From Ralstonia sp. 25mfcol4.1 (GTDB taxonomy: Bacteria > Pseudomonadota > Gammaproteobacteria > Burkholderiales > Burkholderiaceae), in contig NZ_FNJO01000001.1 of assembly GCF_900104095.1 (NCBI RefSeq), forward strand, positions 372,001 to 436,000: a stretch of DNA of 64,000 nucleotides. The letters run 5' to 3'. A model generated the notes under the pieces. The model did not search any database, was not told the DNA's origin, and worked only from the letters and a program-made list of their open reading frames with translations. Of the stretch, positions 27,965 through 36,166 are shown piece by piece. Made by a program: the position numbers and the translations under genes. Within the stretch, counting starts at the first letter, position 1. Every line of letters starts with the position of its first letter.

Positions 27965-28170
27965 CAGACAGCAATCTCCTTTATCGCAACACACGCCGGG
28001 ACAGGTGCGACGCACGGCTTCGCGTGTGAGACAGACGACAAGGCGCACGCGTCCGGATTGGTTACCAGGGCGGTGGGACGGCAGCACGCGGCGAAGGGCT
28101 CAGTGTAAAGCAAACCCTTTTGAGAATGGTCTGAAAGTGCCTCGATATGCGGCGCCGCGGGGCGCGCCGG

Positions 28171-28857
28171 TCATTGCTGATCGACCAGGATCACGTGGAC
28201 CCGATACGGGCCGTGGGCACCCAGCACGATGGTCTGCTCGATATCGCCCGTGCGCGACGGCCCGCTGATGATATTGGTGGCGCGCGGCAGCTGGCCGTGC
28301 TCGGCACGCATGCGCGCAAACGCCTCTTCCAGATTGGCGACGATGCGCGATACCGGCACCACGGCGATATGGGTTTCCGGCAGCAGCGCGGCCGATGCGA
28401 AGGTATCGGGCCCCGACAGCAGCATCAGAGAGCCGGTCTCGGCAATCGCCACGAAGCAGCCGGTAATGCCGACCAGGTCGCCATGTTCGCGGTCGGCCTG
28501 CGGTTCCCGCACCGGCGGGCGGCACTCCACCTCCAGACCCTGCGCCGCCCAGGGCAGTGCGGCCAGGCTGTTCCAGGCCACGGCGCGGCGCGTCAGCTTC
28601 AGACCATCCAGATAGTGCAGCACGGCGCCGGGCACCTCGGCCAGCGTGGCCACGCGGTCCACTGTGGACGCCATCTTCTGCGCCTGCACGCTGAACGCGG
28701 CGGCGCGGTCTTCGGCCACCTCGGGCTGCGGCCCTTGCGGATGTCGCGTCAGGTAGTCGGCCACGGCGTCGCGCTCGCCCTGCGTCACCGTCGCCCCCCT
28801 GCCCTGGGCGGCACGGATGCGGGCGAAGATGCGGTCACGGGCGGCGTTCGTTTCCAT
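28171..28857 (-). CDS. lutC: LutC/YkgG (LUD domain) family protein
   Basis: 228-aa LUD-domain protein. The C-terminal signature SGPSRTGDIEQTIVLGAHGP (about 199-218) is diagnostic. In Bacillus, LutC acts with the iron-sulfur proteins LutA and LutB in L-lactate oxidation. Here there is no lutA or lutB next to it: the neighbours are pncB (69 nt upstream) and the antiporter. It may work with partners encoded elsewhere, or be a divergent LUD protein with another role. The symbol reflects family only. Confidence 0.75.
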   Translation of the reverse strand: METNAARDRIFARIRAAQGRGATVTQGERDAVADYLTRHPQGPQPEVAEDRAAAFSVQAQKMASTVDRVATLAEVPGAVLHYLDGLKLTRRAVAWNSLAALPWAAQGLEVECRPPVREPQADREHGDLVGITGCFVAIAETGSLMLLSGPDTFASAALLPETHIAVVPVSRIVANLEEAFARMRAEHGQLPRATNIISGPSRTGDIEQTIVLGAHGPYRVHVILVDQQ

Positions 28858-28926
28858 GGTATGGGCCTGAAGGGTTGCGGGGCTCGGCGATTATAAGAAA
28901 ACGGCGATGGCGGTGGATGAATCCGG

Positions 28927-30105
28927 CTAAGCGGAGGGCTGAACTTCGAACACCTGCCGCAGGTAAGACAGGTAGCCCGGATCGTCGCACATGGTCTTCT
29001 CGGGCGTATCCGACAGCTTGGCCACCGGCTGGCCGTTGCAGCGAACCATCTTGATGACGATCTGCAGCGGCGTGTAGCCCAGGTCGTTGGTCAGGTTCGT
29101 GCCCACGCCGAATGCCAGTTTGCAGCGGCCATGGAACCGCTCGTAGAGCTCGATGACTTTCGGAATGTTCAGCGCATCGCTGAAGATCAGGGTCTTGCCG
29201 CGCGGATCCACGCGGTTGGCCGCGTAGTGCGCGAGCATGCGTTCGCCCCACTCGAACGGGTCGCCGGAGTCGTGGCGCACGCCATCGAACAGCTTGCAGA
29301 AATACAGGTCGAAGTCGCGCAGGAACGCATCGAAACCGTAGGTATCCGACAGCGCGATACCCAGGTCGCCGCGATATTCGCGCGCCCAGTTCTCCAGCGC
29401 GTAGACCTGCGAATCGCGCAGGCGCGGGCCCAGTGCCTGGCAAGCCTGGAGGTACTCATGCGCCATCGTGCCCAGCGGCGTCATGTTGTGCATCCGCGCG
29501 AAATGGACGTTGCTGGTGCCGGCCAGTTGCGGCCCCAGGATGTCGCGCATCGACAGCAGCACCTCTTCCTGCCAGTCGCGCGAAAAGCGCCGGCGGGTGC
29601 CGTAATCCGCGATCACGCAGTCCTCGTATTTCGACGACTTCAGCAGCGCCAGCTTGGCCTCCAGCCGGCGTCGCCCTTCGGCCAGATCGGCCTGCGGCTG
29701 CGTCCGGCGGAAGTACACCTCGTTGACGATGGCCAGCAGCGGGATCTCGAACAGGATGGTATGCAGCCACGGCCCGCGGATCGTGATGTCGATCTCGCCG
29801 TTGCCCTGGGCGGACGGCTGCACGACCACGTATTTCTCGTTCAGGTGGAACAGCGCCAGGAAATCAACGAAATCGCTCTTGATGAAGCGCATGCCGCGCA
29901 GGTAGAGCAGTTCGTCGTCGGAAAATCGCAGTTCGCAGAGCTGGCGAATCTCGTCGCGGATGTCGTCGACATACGGCGTCAGGTCGACCCCGGCGTTGCG
30001 GCACTTGAAGCGGTATTCGACCTCGGCCTGCGGAAAGTGGTGCAGCACCACCTGCATCATCGTGAACTTGTACAGGTCGGTGTCGAGCAGGGAACGGATG
30101 ATCAT
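28927..30105 (-). CDS. pncB: Nicotinate phosphoribosyltransferase
   Basis: Salvages nicotinate into NAD by forming nicotinate mononucleotide with PRPP and ATP. The product is 392 aa, the usual length. The start [17 protein letters not shown] is a classic PncB N-terminus. The phosphorylated histidine lies in [11 protein letters not shown], and the phosphate-binding region [12 protein letters not shown] is present. It follows the secreted-protein gene by 92 nt and precedes lutC by 69 nt. Confidence 0.96.
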   Translation of the reverse strand: MIIRSLLDTDLYKFTMMQVVLHHFPQAEVEYRFKCRNAGVDLTPYVDDIRDEIRQLCELRFSDDELLYLRGMRFIKSDFVDFLALFHLNEKYVVVQPSAQGNGEIDITIRGPWLHTILFEIPLLAIVNEVYFRRTQPQADLAEGRRRLEAKLALLKSSKYEDCVIADYGTRRRFSRDWQEEVLLSMRDILGPQLAGTSNVHFARMHNMTPLGTMAHEYLQACQALGPRLRDSQVYALENWAREYRGDLGIALSDTYGFDAFLRDFDLYFCKLFDGVRHDSGDPFEWGERMLAHYAANRVDPRGKTLIFSDALNIPKVIELYERFHGRCKLAFGVGTNLTNDLGYTPLQIVIKMVRCNGQPVAKLSDTPEKTMCDDPGYLSYLRQVFEVQPSA

Positions 30106-30197
30106 AGTGAAGCCAAGGCTTGGGGCGCGGCGAAGTCAGGCCACCATGCTAACCGAAAGTCACGCGCGGCATGGAGATGCCCGGCGGGGGCCAGGGG

Positions 30198-30746
30198 TCA
30201 GCCGCCGTCGAGCCCGCGCAGCGCCGGCGAAATCTCGCGTCCCGGCCGCTTCGACTGCAGGCACCAGAGCCGCTGACCCTGGTCGTCATGGCAGCTGACC
30301 AGCGTGGCCTGGCTGCGCGGCACGGCAGCGGGTAGCGGATCGGCGAAATTGGCCGATGCCACCATGATGCGCTCCTGGTACACCGACTGCCCGGCCCGGT
30401 CGAAGCGCAGCACCTGGATCAGGGTGTCCGGCGAGGGCTGCAGATCCTTGTCGCAGGGCAGGAAACCTTCGCGATTGCAGTTGGCCATGGCCATCCCGGC
30501 CGGGGTCCGGATCACGCTGAAACTGTCCCAGTCGAAGGCGGTCAGGACGGACAAGGTCACGGGCTGGTCGGTACGCGCTCGCCACGCCACCAGGCGCGAC
30601 ACCACGCTATCGGCCATCTCGCCCGGGCGGGGCGGCGCGGGCTGGGCGGCTGCCTCCAGGCCCACCATGGCGCAAAAAAGCACGGCGGCCCCGGTCAAAA
30701 ACACCGTCCGACGACCCCTTTCGCACCCCATCAGGCTGGCTGCCAT
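30198..30746 (-). CDS. Secreted protein of unknown function
   Basis: 182 aa from ATG 30746, chosen because GAGGGG lies upstream; a TTG six codons earlier is less likely. A signal peptide is evident: basic GRRT, hydrophobic VFLTGAAVLFCAMVGL, then AAAQ cleavage about residue 35. The mature part has four Cys (NCNREGFLPC near the middle, SCHDDQGQRLWC near the end) that could form two disulphides in the periplasm. I recognise no domain. It precedes pncB by 92 nt. Confidence 0.65.
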   Translation of the reverse strand: MAASLMGCERGRRTVFLTGAAVLFCAMVGLEAAAQPAPPRPGEMADSVVSRLVAWRARTDQPVTLSVLTAFDWDSFSVIRTPAGMAMANCNREGFLPCDKDLQPSPDTLIQVLRFDRAGQSVYQERIMVASANFADPLPAAVPRSQATLVSCHDDQGQRLWCLQSKRPGREISPALRGLDGG

Positions 30747-30764
30747 AAGCAAATCCCCTCGCAA

Positions 30765-31186
30765 GATTGCCCTCGATCAACGTAAGTGCATTGCACGGAA
30801 ACGGAAGGAAAAGAGACTTCGGGGGTACCCGCCGGCCCGAAAAGCCACGCATAACACAGGGAAATACTAGCCCGGGCGGCCACCAAAAGGGAGATCGATC
30901 TGCCCGCAATCCGGCGCCGGAAGCCCCTTCGCGGCCAATTTCGCACCAAAAGTACATAAAGAAATAAGAAAACTATCTGACCCGGCTATATAGACTCACT
31001 ATCCTTGCGAGAAGGCTCAGCTACAATATCGGTCTTTGAAAGGCCTCGGCCCTCGCTCGCCCCAAGTTATCCCGATTGACACGCGCGGTGTTTGGCGCGT
31101 AGCGGGCAACTCGCAAGAGCGACCGGCAAGAATCCGGCCTTGGACAAACTCCCCATCGAAGACCGATCCGTTTTTCTGGAACCGAA
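30765..31186. other. Intergenic region, secreted protein / fdxA (divergent)
   Basis: 422 nt without a convincing gene. It holds an 11-bp palindrome GTGCA T TGCAC (30786-30796) about 40 nt upstream of the secreted-protein start, an A/T-rich stretch around 30945-31030 with TATATA and TACAAT boxes, and TTGACA at 31076-31081 without a good -10. The fdxA promoter must lie here, but I cannot place it reliably. Confidence 0.4.
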
Positions 31187-31510
31187 ATGACTCACGTTGT
31201 CACCGAAGCCTGCATCCGTTGCCGTTACACCGACTGCGTTGATGTGTGTCCGGTCGATTGTTTCCGCGAAGGCCCGAACTTCCTGGCCATCGATCCCGAC
31301 GAATGCATCGACTGCGCCGTGTGCGTGGCCGAGTGCCCGGTGAACGCGATTTACGCCGAGGAAGATGTGCCCGGCGACCAGCAGCAGTTCATTGACCTGA
31401 ACGCCGAGCTGGCCCGCAACTGGCCGTCCATCACCAAGACCAAGGCCCCGCTGGCCGAGGCCGAGGAATGGAAGGACGCCACCGACAAGCTGCAATACCT
31501 GCAGCGCTGA
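31187..31510 (+). CDS. fdxA: Seven-iron ferredoxin FdxA
   Basis: A 107-aa electron carrier with one [3Fe-4S] and one [4Fe-4S] cluster. The first cysteine set is [17 protein letters not shown] (from residue 9), where the classic CxxC spacing is altered as in 7Fe ferredoxins. The second is [12 protein letters not shown] (about 39-50). A C-terminal tail of about 50 residues completes the Azotobacter FdI type. It precedes a ferredoxin-NADP reductase gene by 136 nt, its likely redox partner. Confidence 0.95.
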   Translation: MTHVVTEACIRCRYTDCVDVCPVDCFREGPNFLAIDPDECIDCAVCVAECPVNAIYAEEDVPGDQQQFIDLNAELARNWPSITKTKAPLAEAEEWKDATDKLQYLQR

Positions 31511-31646
31511 GAAAAGACTGACGCACGGGTGACAGATACCTGCCGGCGGCACGCCGGATCTGCCTGCCCGCGTCGCAGAAAGCCGTCCCCACGCGCTTTC
31601 CCGTAATACCGGGCACCTGCCGTGCCCACAACGTATCAGGACGAAT

Positions 31647-32750
31647 ATGGACTTGAGCATTCCAAATCCCGTGGCCGACGCGACCCAGCAGGCTGGCGGC
31701 AACAACGGCGGCCAGCCGCTGGAAATCGACGCGCTGATCGTTGGCGCGGGCCCCGTTGGCCTGTTCCAGGTGTTCGAACTCGGCCTGCTCGAAATCAAGG
31801 CGCACGTGATCGACTCGCTCAAGGTGGTGGGCGGCCAGTGCGTGGAGCTGTATCCGGACAAGCCGATCTACGACATCCCGGCGGTGCCCATCTGCACGGG
31901 CCAGGAGCTGACCGACAACCTGCTCAAGCAGATCGAGCCGTTCTCGCCCACGTTCCACCTGGGCCAGGAAGTCAGCGTCGTCGAGCGCCGTGAAGACGGC
32001 CGCTTCTTCGTCGAGACGTCCCTCGGAACCCGCTTCATCACCAAGACCATCTTCATCGCCGCCGGCGTGGGCTCGTTCCAGCCGCGTACGGTGAAGGTGG
32101 AAGGCATCGACAAGTTCGAAGGCAAGCAGCTGTTCTACCGCGTGAAGGATCCGAGCCGTTTCCATGGCCGCAACCTGGTGATCGTGGGCGGTGGCGATTC
32201 GGCACTGGACTGGGCGCTGGACCTCCATGGCAAGGCCGAGTCGATCGTGCTGATCCATCGCCGCGACGGCTTCCGCGCCGCGCCCGCCTCGGTGGCCAAG
32301 ATGCGCGACCTGTGCGAGCAGATGGAAATGCAATTCATGGTTGGCCAGATCGGCGGCTATGAAGAGAAGGACGGCGTGCTCACCGAGATCAAGGTGACGG
32401 GTGGCGACGGCGTGACGCGCCGCATGCCGCTGGACGACCTGCTGGTGTTCTTCGGCCTGTCGCCGAAGCTCGGCCCGATCGCCGAGTGGGGCCTGGACCT
32501 GGAGCGCAAGCAGATCAAGGTGGATACCGAGAAGTTCGAGACGAACATCCCGGGCATCTTCGCCGTGGGTGACATCAACACCTACCCGGGCAAGAAGAAG
32601 CTGATCCTGTCGGGCTTCCACGAAGCCGCGCTGGCAGCGTTCGGCGCCGCGCCGTACATCTTCCCGGACAAGAAGATCCACATGCAATACACGACGACCT
32701 CGCCGAAGCTGCACAAGGTGCTGGGCGTCGAATCGCCGGTGTTCGACTGA
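31647..32750 (+). CDS. fpr: Ferredoxin--NADP+ reductase (thioredoxin reductase-like type)
   Basis: FAD enzyme that passes electrons between NADPH and ferredoxin. The protein is 367 aa. The FAD motif is [18 protein letters not shown] (about 29-46), the NADPH motif [15 protein letters not shown] (about 176-190), and the C-terminal FAD contact is [13 protein letters not shown]. The redox CxxC of thioredoxin reductase is missing, which identifies the reductase type known from Bacillus YumC and Chlorobium. An N-terminal extension of about 25 residues is present. It lies downstream of fdxA and ends at a strong terminator. Confidence 0.92.
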   Translation: MDLSIPNPVADATQQAGGNNGGQPLEIDALIVGAGPVGLFQVFELGLLEIKAHVIDSLKVVGGQCVELYPDKPIYDIPAVPICTGQELTDNLLKQIEPFSPTFHLGQEVSVVERREDGRFFVETSLGTRFITKTIFIAAGVGSFQPRTVKVEGIDKFEGKQLFYRVKDPSRFHGRNLVIVGGGDSALDWALDLHGKAESIVLIHRRDGFRAAPASVAKMRDLCEQMEMQFMVGQIGGYEEKDGVLTEIKVTGGDGVTRRMPLDDLLVFFGLSPKLGPIAEWGLDLERKQIKVDTEKFETNIPGIFAVGDINTYPGKKKLILSGFHEAALAAFGAAPYIFPDKKIHMQYTTTSPKLHKVLGVESPVFD

Positions 32751-32768
32751 CCTGTCGAAGGCCAACGC

Positions 32769-32796
32769 AAAAAAATCGCCTTCGGGCGATTTTTTT
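32769..32796 (+). terminator. Intrinsic terminator after fpr
   Basis: A run of As, then ATCGCC, loop TTCG, GGCGAT and seven Ts: a textbook UUCG-capped terminator 19 nt after the fpr stop. The symmetrical A and T runs would let it work in both directions. Confidence 0.92.
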
Positions 32797-32797
32797 G

Positions 32798-32826
32798 TTT
32801 GCACAATTTAAAAAGCTGGCTATAAT
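32798..32826 (+). promoter_or_regulatory. Upstream promoter P1 of the tRNA-Asn locus
   Basis: TTTGCA (32798-32803), 17-nt spacer, TATAAT (32821-32826), just after the fpr terminator and 167 nt before the tRNA. The sequence around the -10 (AGCTGGCTATAAT) nearly repeats that of P2. Confidence 0.6.
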
Positions 32827-32947
32827 GCGGCCTCGCTGTTGAACACGGCAACGCAGCAAAAGGCGGAAACGCCCGGCGCTGGCCGGTTTCAAGGCGAACC
32901 AGAGTTCCAACGACAACTTCTGACGAAAACAAAACGTTAAAAAGTTG

Positions 32948-32977
32948 TTGACGAAACGAAGAGAAGCTGGTTATAAT
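32948..32977 (+). promoter_or_regulatory. Proximal promoter P2 of tRNA-Asn
   Basis: TTGACG (32948-32953), 18-nt spacer, perfect TATAAT (32972-32977). The expected start lies about 8 nt before the tRNA 5' end, giving a very short leader. Confidence 0.82.
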
Positions 32978-32992
32978 TTCTTTCTCAGCTGT

Positions 32993-33068
32993 TCCCCGAT
33001 AGCTCAGTCGGTAGAGCGCCGGACTGTTAATCCGTAGGTCCCTGGTTCGAGCCCAGGTCGGGGAGCCA
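32993..33068 (+). tRNA. tRNA-Asn (anticodon GTT)
   Basis: 76-nt cloverleaf with encoded CCA. The acceptor stem TCCCCGA / TCGGGGA is fully paired. The D arm is GCTC / GAGC, the anticodon loop CTGTTAA with GTT at 33026-33028, and the T arm CCTGG TTCGAGC CCAGG. The first anticodon-stem pair (27-43) is a C-T mismatch, leaving four pairs. It has its own promoter and terminator and reads AAC and AAT codons. Confidence 0.98.
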
Positions 33069-33082
33069 ACCGATAGAAGAGG

Positions 33083-33116
33083 AAGGCCGATGCGAAAGCA
33101 TCGGCCTTTTTCTTTT
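33083..33116 (+). terminator. Intrinsic terminator after tRNA-Asn
   Basis: AAGGCCGATGC, loop GAAA, GCATCGGCCTT, then a T-rich tail. It begins 14 nt after the tRNA, closing a monocistronic tRNA unit. Confidence 0.92.
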
Positions 33117-33238
33117 CAGCCGCGCATAGTCCCCGCGCGCCTCGCAACGGCCATCCCCTCCCCCGCACAAACGTTCCAGAAAGCCCTGGCCGATGTGGCT
33201 ATGATGAACAGCCGCATACTCCGAACCAGGACCCCGCA

Positions 33239-34078
33239 GTGAGCCCCCAGAGCTGGATCGACCTCAAGCAGGATGCCGACACCGGCATCGAGACGATTCG
33301 CGCCCATTTCGAGGGCCATGCGTACGATCCGCACTGGCATGACAGCTATCTGGTCGGCTACACCGAACAGGGCATCCAGCAGTTTCATTGCCGCCGCGAG
33401 GTTCAGCGCAGCGTGCCGGGCAAGGTCTTCACGCTGGAACCGGGTGAAATCCACGATGGTTACGCCGTGGCGCCCGAAGGCTTTACCTATTCGATGCTGT
33501 ATCTGGACCCCCAGTGGCTGGAGCGCGAACTCCGTGCGTTGTTCGACGATGCTCCGGCTCACTGCCAGCCCGCCTTCGCGCGTACGCTGAGCGAAGACCC
33601 GCAACTGATCGAAGCCATCGGCCATGCGTTCACGGTGCTGCAACAGCCGGAACTGCGCATCGTCCGGCAGTCCGCGCTCGACGCCCTGCTGGCCCGGCTG
33701 ACGTCGAATCTGCGCTGGCGCACGGCACGCGCCATCGATCCGCGTCTGCCGCTGGCAGCCCAACGCGCGCGCGACTACCTGCATGACCACGTGGACCAGG
33801 ACATCGGCCTGGACGACCTGGCCGCCGCCAGCGGCGTGGACCGCTACCGTCTGACTCGCGCATTCAAGACCGCGTTCGGCATTGCGCCGCACGCCTACCT
33901 GGTGCAATTGCGGCTGGCTCGCGCCCGCCATATGCTGGCCCGTGGCGCCACCCCCGCCGACGTGGCCATGGCGCTCGGGTTCGCCGACCAGAGCCATCTG
34001 GGCCGCTGGTTCCGGCGGGCCTATGGCCTGACGCCCGCACACTACCGCAAACGCTGCTCAAATCTTCCAGACGCCTAG
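33239..34078 (+). CDS. AraC-family transcriptional regulator
   Basis: 279-aa regulator. An N-terminal AraC-type cupin (about 20-110, HWHDSYLVGYTEQG and LEPGEIHDGY) senses a ligand. The C-terminal double helix-turn-helix (about 175-275) contains IGLDDLAAASGVDRYRLTRAFK and DVAMALGFADQSHLGRWFRRAYG. The start is GTG 33239. It lies 25 nt before a LysE-type exporter on the same strand, so it likely controls that exporter in response to its substrate. The substrate, probably an amino acid or derivative, cannot be read here. Confidence 0.88.
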   Translation: MSPQSWIDLKQDADTGIETIRAHFEGHAYDPHWHDSYLVGYTEQGIQQFHCRREVQRSVPGKVFTLEPGEIHDGYAVAPEGFTYSMLYLDPQWLERELRALFDDAPAHCQPAFARTLSEDPQLIEAIGHAFTVLQQPELRIVRQSALDALLARLTSNLRWRTARAIDPRLPLAAQRARDYLHDHVDQDIGLDDLAAASGVDRYRLTRAFKTAFGIAPHAYLVQLRLARARHMLARGATPADVAMALGFADQSHLGRWFRRAYGLTPAHYRKRCSNLPDA

Positions 34079-34103
34079 GCAGCGCGGCCGCAACAATGGC
34101 CGC

Positions 34104-34718
34104 ATGAGCGATACCCTGCCCTTCCTGCCCTTTCTGATGTTTGCCGTGGTGGCGTCGATCACGCCCGGCCCGACCAACGTTATCGTGCTGAGCCACAGCG
34201 CACGCCGTGGCGTGACGGCTACGCTGCCAATCATCATCGGTGGCTGCGGCGGCGCCGCGCTGCTGGTGCTGACTGTCGGCATCGGCGTCGGCGACGCCCT
34301 GGCCGCCTACCCGCTCCTGCAGCGCGCCATGGCCTGGACCGGCGTGCTTTGGCTGTCCTGGGTGGCCTGGCAGATCTGGCGCAGCCCGGCATCCGCCATG
34401 GCAACAGACGGCACGGAGGCACCCGGCAGGCCGCTCGGGCTCGCTGGCGCGGCCTGCCTACAGCTGGTGAACCCCAAGACGTGGATGATGGCGCTGGCCG
34501 TGGTCAGCGTCTTTGCCGGCCATGGGGCCGACCAGTCGCAACGGGTGCTGCTGCTGTCACTGATCTTCTTTGTCGTGTCCCTGCCGTGCATGGGGGCGTG
34601 GGCGGTGCTGGGCGCCGGGGCCGCTCGCTTCATTCGATCGCCCGTCCTGTTGAAGCGGTTCGAACGCCTCATGGCGCTCGTGTTGCTGGCGTCGGCTTGG
34701 GGCAGTCTGTTGCCTTGA
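34104..34718 (+). CDS. LysE/RhtB-family amino acid exporter
   Basis: 204-aa inner-membrane exporter with about six hydrophobic segments. The family signature SITPGPTNVIVLSHSARRG (about 18-36) and LQLVNPKTWMMAL (about 119-131) are clear. The adjacent AraC regulator, 25 nt upstream, makes a common regulator-exporter pair. Upstream of the ATG I see no strong Shine-Dalgarno sequence. The substrate is unknown. Confidence 0.88.
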   Translation: MSDTLPFLPFLMFAVVASITPGPTNVIVLSHSARRGVTATLPIIIGGCGGAALLVLTVGIGVGDALAAYPLLQRAMAWTGVLWLSWVAWQIWRSPASAMATDGTEAPGRPLGLAGAACLQLVNPKTWMMALAVVSVFAGHGADQSQRVLLLSLIFFVVSLPCMGAWAVLGAGAARFIRSPVLLKRFERLMALVLLASAWGSLLP

Positions 34719-34787
34719 TGCAAAATCGTCGAAAAGGCGTTCTCACGCACATTTTCTGGGGTATAGTCTTGGATTGCCCTGAATAGC

Positions 34788-34816
34788 TTGACTCTCGCCC
34801 GGTATACCTGTAAAAG
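34788..34816 (+). promoter_or_regulatory. Candidate rpsU promoter with embedded GTATAC
   Basis: TTGACT (34788-34793), 17-nt spacer, TAAAAG (34811-34816). The -35 matches 5 of 6 and the -10 4 of 6. GTATAC lies in the spacer at 34802-34807. The rest of the 350-nt gap (34719-35068) would be a leader of about 245 nt with no ORF I trust. Confidence 0.4.
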
Positions 34817-35035
34817 CTTACCGGCGTATTTCTTGCGCAATATCCACGGAAACAGGTAGTCGCCAAGTTTTTACCTAGCTAGGAAAATTTGGCCCGTCAC
34901 CCCTGACACAGGCAGTATGGATTTCGGTCCGCAGCAGGTTCTAGGGGGCGCACCACGGCATTCGCCGCAGCGTGCGATACCAACGTCTCGGAAGGCTCCG
35001 GAGCCCGACGCGACACGTTTCCCTCCTATGAACCC

Positions 35036-35050
35036 ACCGCCTCTGGCGGT
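35036..35050 (+). promoter_or_regulatory. Hairpin just upstream of the rpsU ribosome binding site
   Basis: ACCGCC, loop TCT, GGCGGT: a 6-bp stem ending about 8 nt before the GAAGGA site of rpsU. The position suggests an effect on translation start, but this is inference. Confidence 0.4.
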
Positions 35051-35068
35051 TATTCCTGAAGGACTGAA

Positions 35069-35281
35069 TTGACTAAGATCGTTCTGAAACCGGGCGAGCC
35101 CGTTGAAGTTGCAATGCGTCGTTTCCGTCGCTCCATTCTGCAGACTGGACTGATCGTGGAACTGAAGAGCCGCACCGCCTACGAAAAGCCGACGACCGAG
35201 CGCAAGCGCAAGAAGAAGGCTGCCGAGGCCCGTCTGCGCAAGCGTCTGCGCATGCAAATGCTGCCGAAGAAGCTCTACTGA
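35069..35281 (+). CDS. rpsU: 30S ribosomal protein S21
   Basis: A 70-aa very basic small-subunit protein that helps mRNA binding at initiation. The start codon is TTG, with AAGGAC seven bases upstream. [13 protein letters not shown] (about 10-22), [21 protein letters not shown] and the ending MLPKKLY are typical S21. Burkholderiaceae often carry several rpsU copies; this sequence ([22 protein letters not shown]) may be one of a set. A terminator follows 19 nt after the stop. Confidence 0.96.
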   Translation: MTKIVLKPGEPVEVAMRRFRRSILQTGLIVELKSRTAYEKPTTERKRKKKAAEARLRKRLRMQMLPKKLY

Positions 35282-35299
35282 TTCGGGCTTTGCCAAAAG

Positions 35300-35330
35300 A
35301 AAAACCGCCAGTTCGCTGGCGGTTTTTTTT
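35300..35330 (+). terminator. Intrinsic terminator after rpsU
   Basis: AAAAACCGCCAG, loop TTCG, CTGGCGGTTTTTTTT: a perfect stem with eight Ts. The A run on the other side could also serve the convergent exporter gene, although that gene ends 42 nt away. Confidence 0.92.
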
Positions 35331-35371
35331 CGTCCACGCTCCCGGCCGCTGGGCGGGACACGATGAAGCGC

Positions 35372-35989
35372 TCAGGTACGCGTGGCAATCAGCGCACCGG
35401 CGCCGATCAGCGTGATGCCGCCCGCACGCTGCACATTGGCCTGCGCGCGCTGCGAGGTCAGCCGCGTGGCCAGCGAGCGCGCCAGCAGCGCATAGACCAT
35501 GGCGTTGGCGGTGGCCAGCACCACGAAGGTCGGGATCAGGACCACAGCCTGCGGCCAGAACGCCAGATTGGCATCGATGAACTGCGGCACGAAGGCCACG
35601 AAGAACACGATGCTCTTCGGATTCAGCGCCGTCACCAGCCACGCCTTGGCAAATCGCTGGCATCCGCTACCGGACTGCGCCGCCACATCGAGCGAGCGCG
35701 CACGGCCGGCCGTGCGCAGCGCCTGCACGCCGAGATAGACGAGATAGGCGGCGCCCGCCCATTTCAGGCCCGTGAACAGCGTGGCAGAGGCTGCCAGGAC
35801 GGCGCCCAGGCCGGCCATCGACAGGGTGAACGCGGTGAGGTCGCCGGCCGCCACGCCGGCCACCGTGGCGTAGGCGCTGCGGCCGCGGTGCGCCAGCGCA
35901 TCGCCAATCACCAGCAGGATGGTCGGACCGGGAATGATCAGCAGCACCACGCTGGTCAATACGAATGTGATCCAGTGTTCGAAGGACAT
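35372..35989 (-). CDS. LysE/RhtB-family exporter (second copy)
   Basis: 205-aa membrane exporter from ATG 35989, with AGGAGA upstream; the same frame stays open far upstream across the ABC gene, without meaning. The signature [21 protein letters not shown] (about 15-35) and [18 protein letters not shown] (about 122-139) place it in the RhtB group. It is convergent with rpsU and divergent from the ABC transporter genes. It is not a close copy of the exporter at 34.1 kb. The substrate is unknown. Confidence 0.88.
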   Translation of the reverse strand: MSFEHWITFVLTSVVLLIIPGPTILLVIGDALAHRGRSAYATVAGVAAGDLTAFTLSMAGLGAVLAASATLFTGLKWAGAAYLVYLGVQALRTAGRARSLDVAAQSGSGCQRFAKAWLVTALNPKSIVFFVAFVPQFIDANLAFWPQAVVLIPTFVVLATANAMVYALLARSLATRLTSQRAQANVQRAGGITLIGAGALIATRT

Positions 35990-36166
35990 GGGTTCTCCTG
36001 TTGCGTCGTCGTTTTTGTTCGCAAGACGCCGAGAGTACGCCTGTCCGCCCGGCCCCGCCAGTCTGCCGATATGCCCCTGCGAATGGAATTGTCTTGCTGC
36101 GATGCGCCAACAATGCGTCACGCGATGGCCGGCATAATGGCGGATATCGCTCGCAAGGACTTCGCC

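Noticed and set aside
30987..31003. GACTCACTAT near 30993, resembling part of a phage T7 promoter
   Set aside because: Only ten bases match and the upstream part of the T7 element differs; no phage polymerase context. Chance match.
31076..31081. TTGACA upstream of fdxA as a -35 element
   Set aside because: No acceptable -10 at 16-18 nt, so it is not listed as a promoter.
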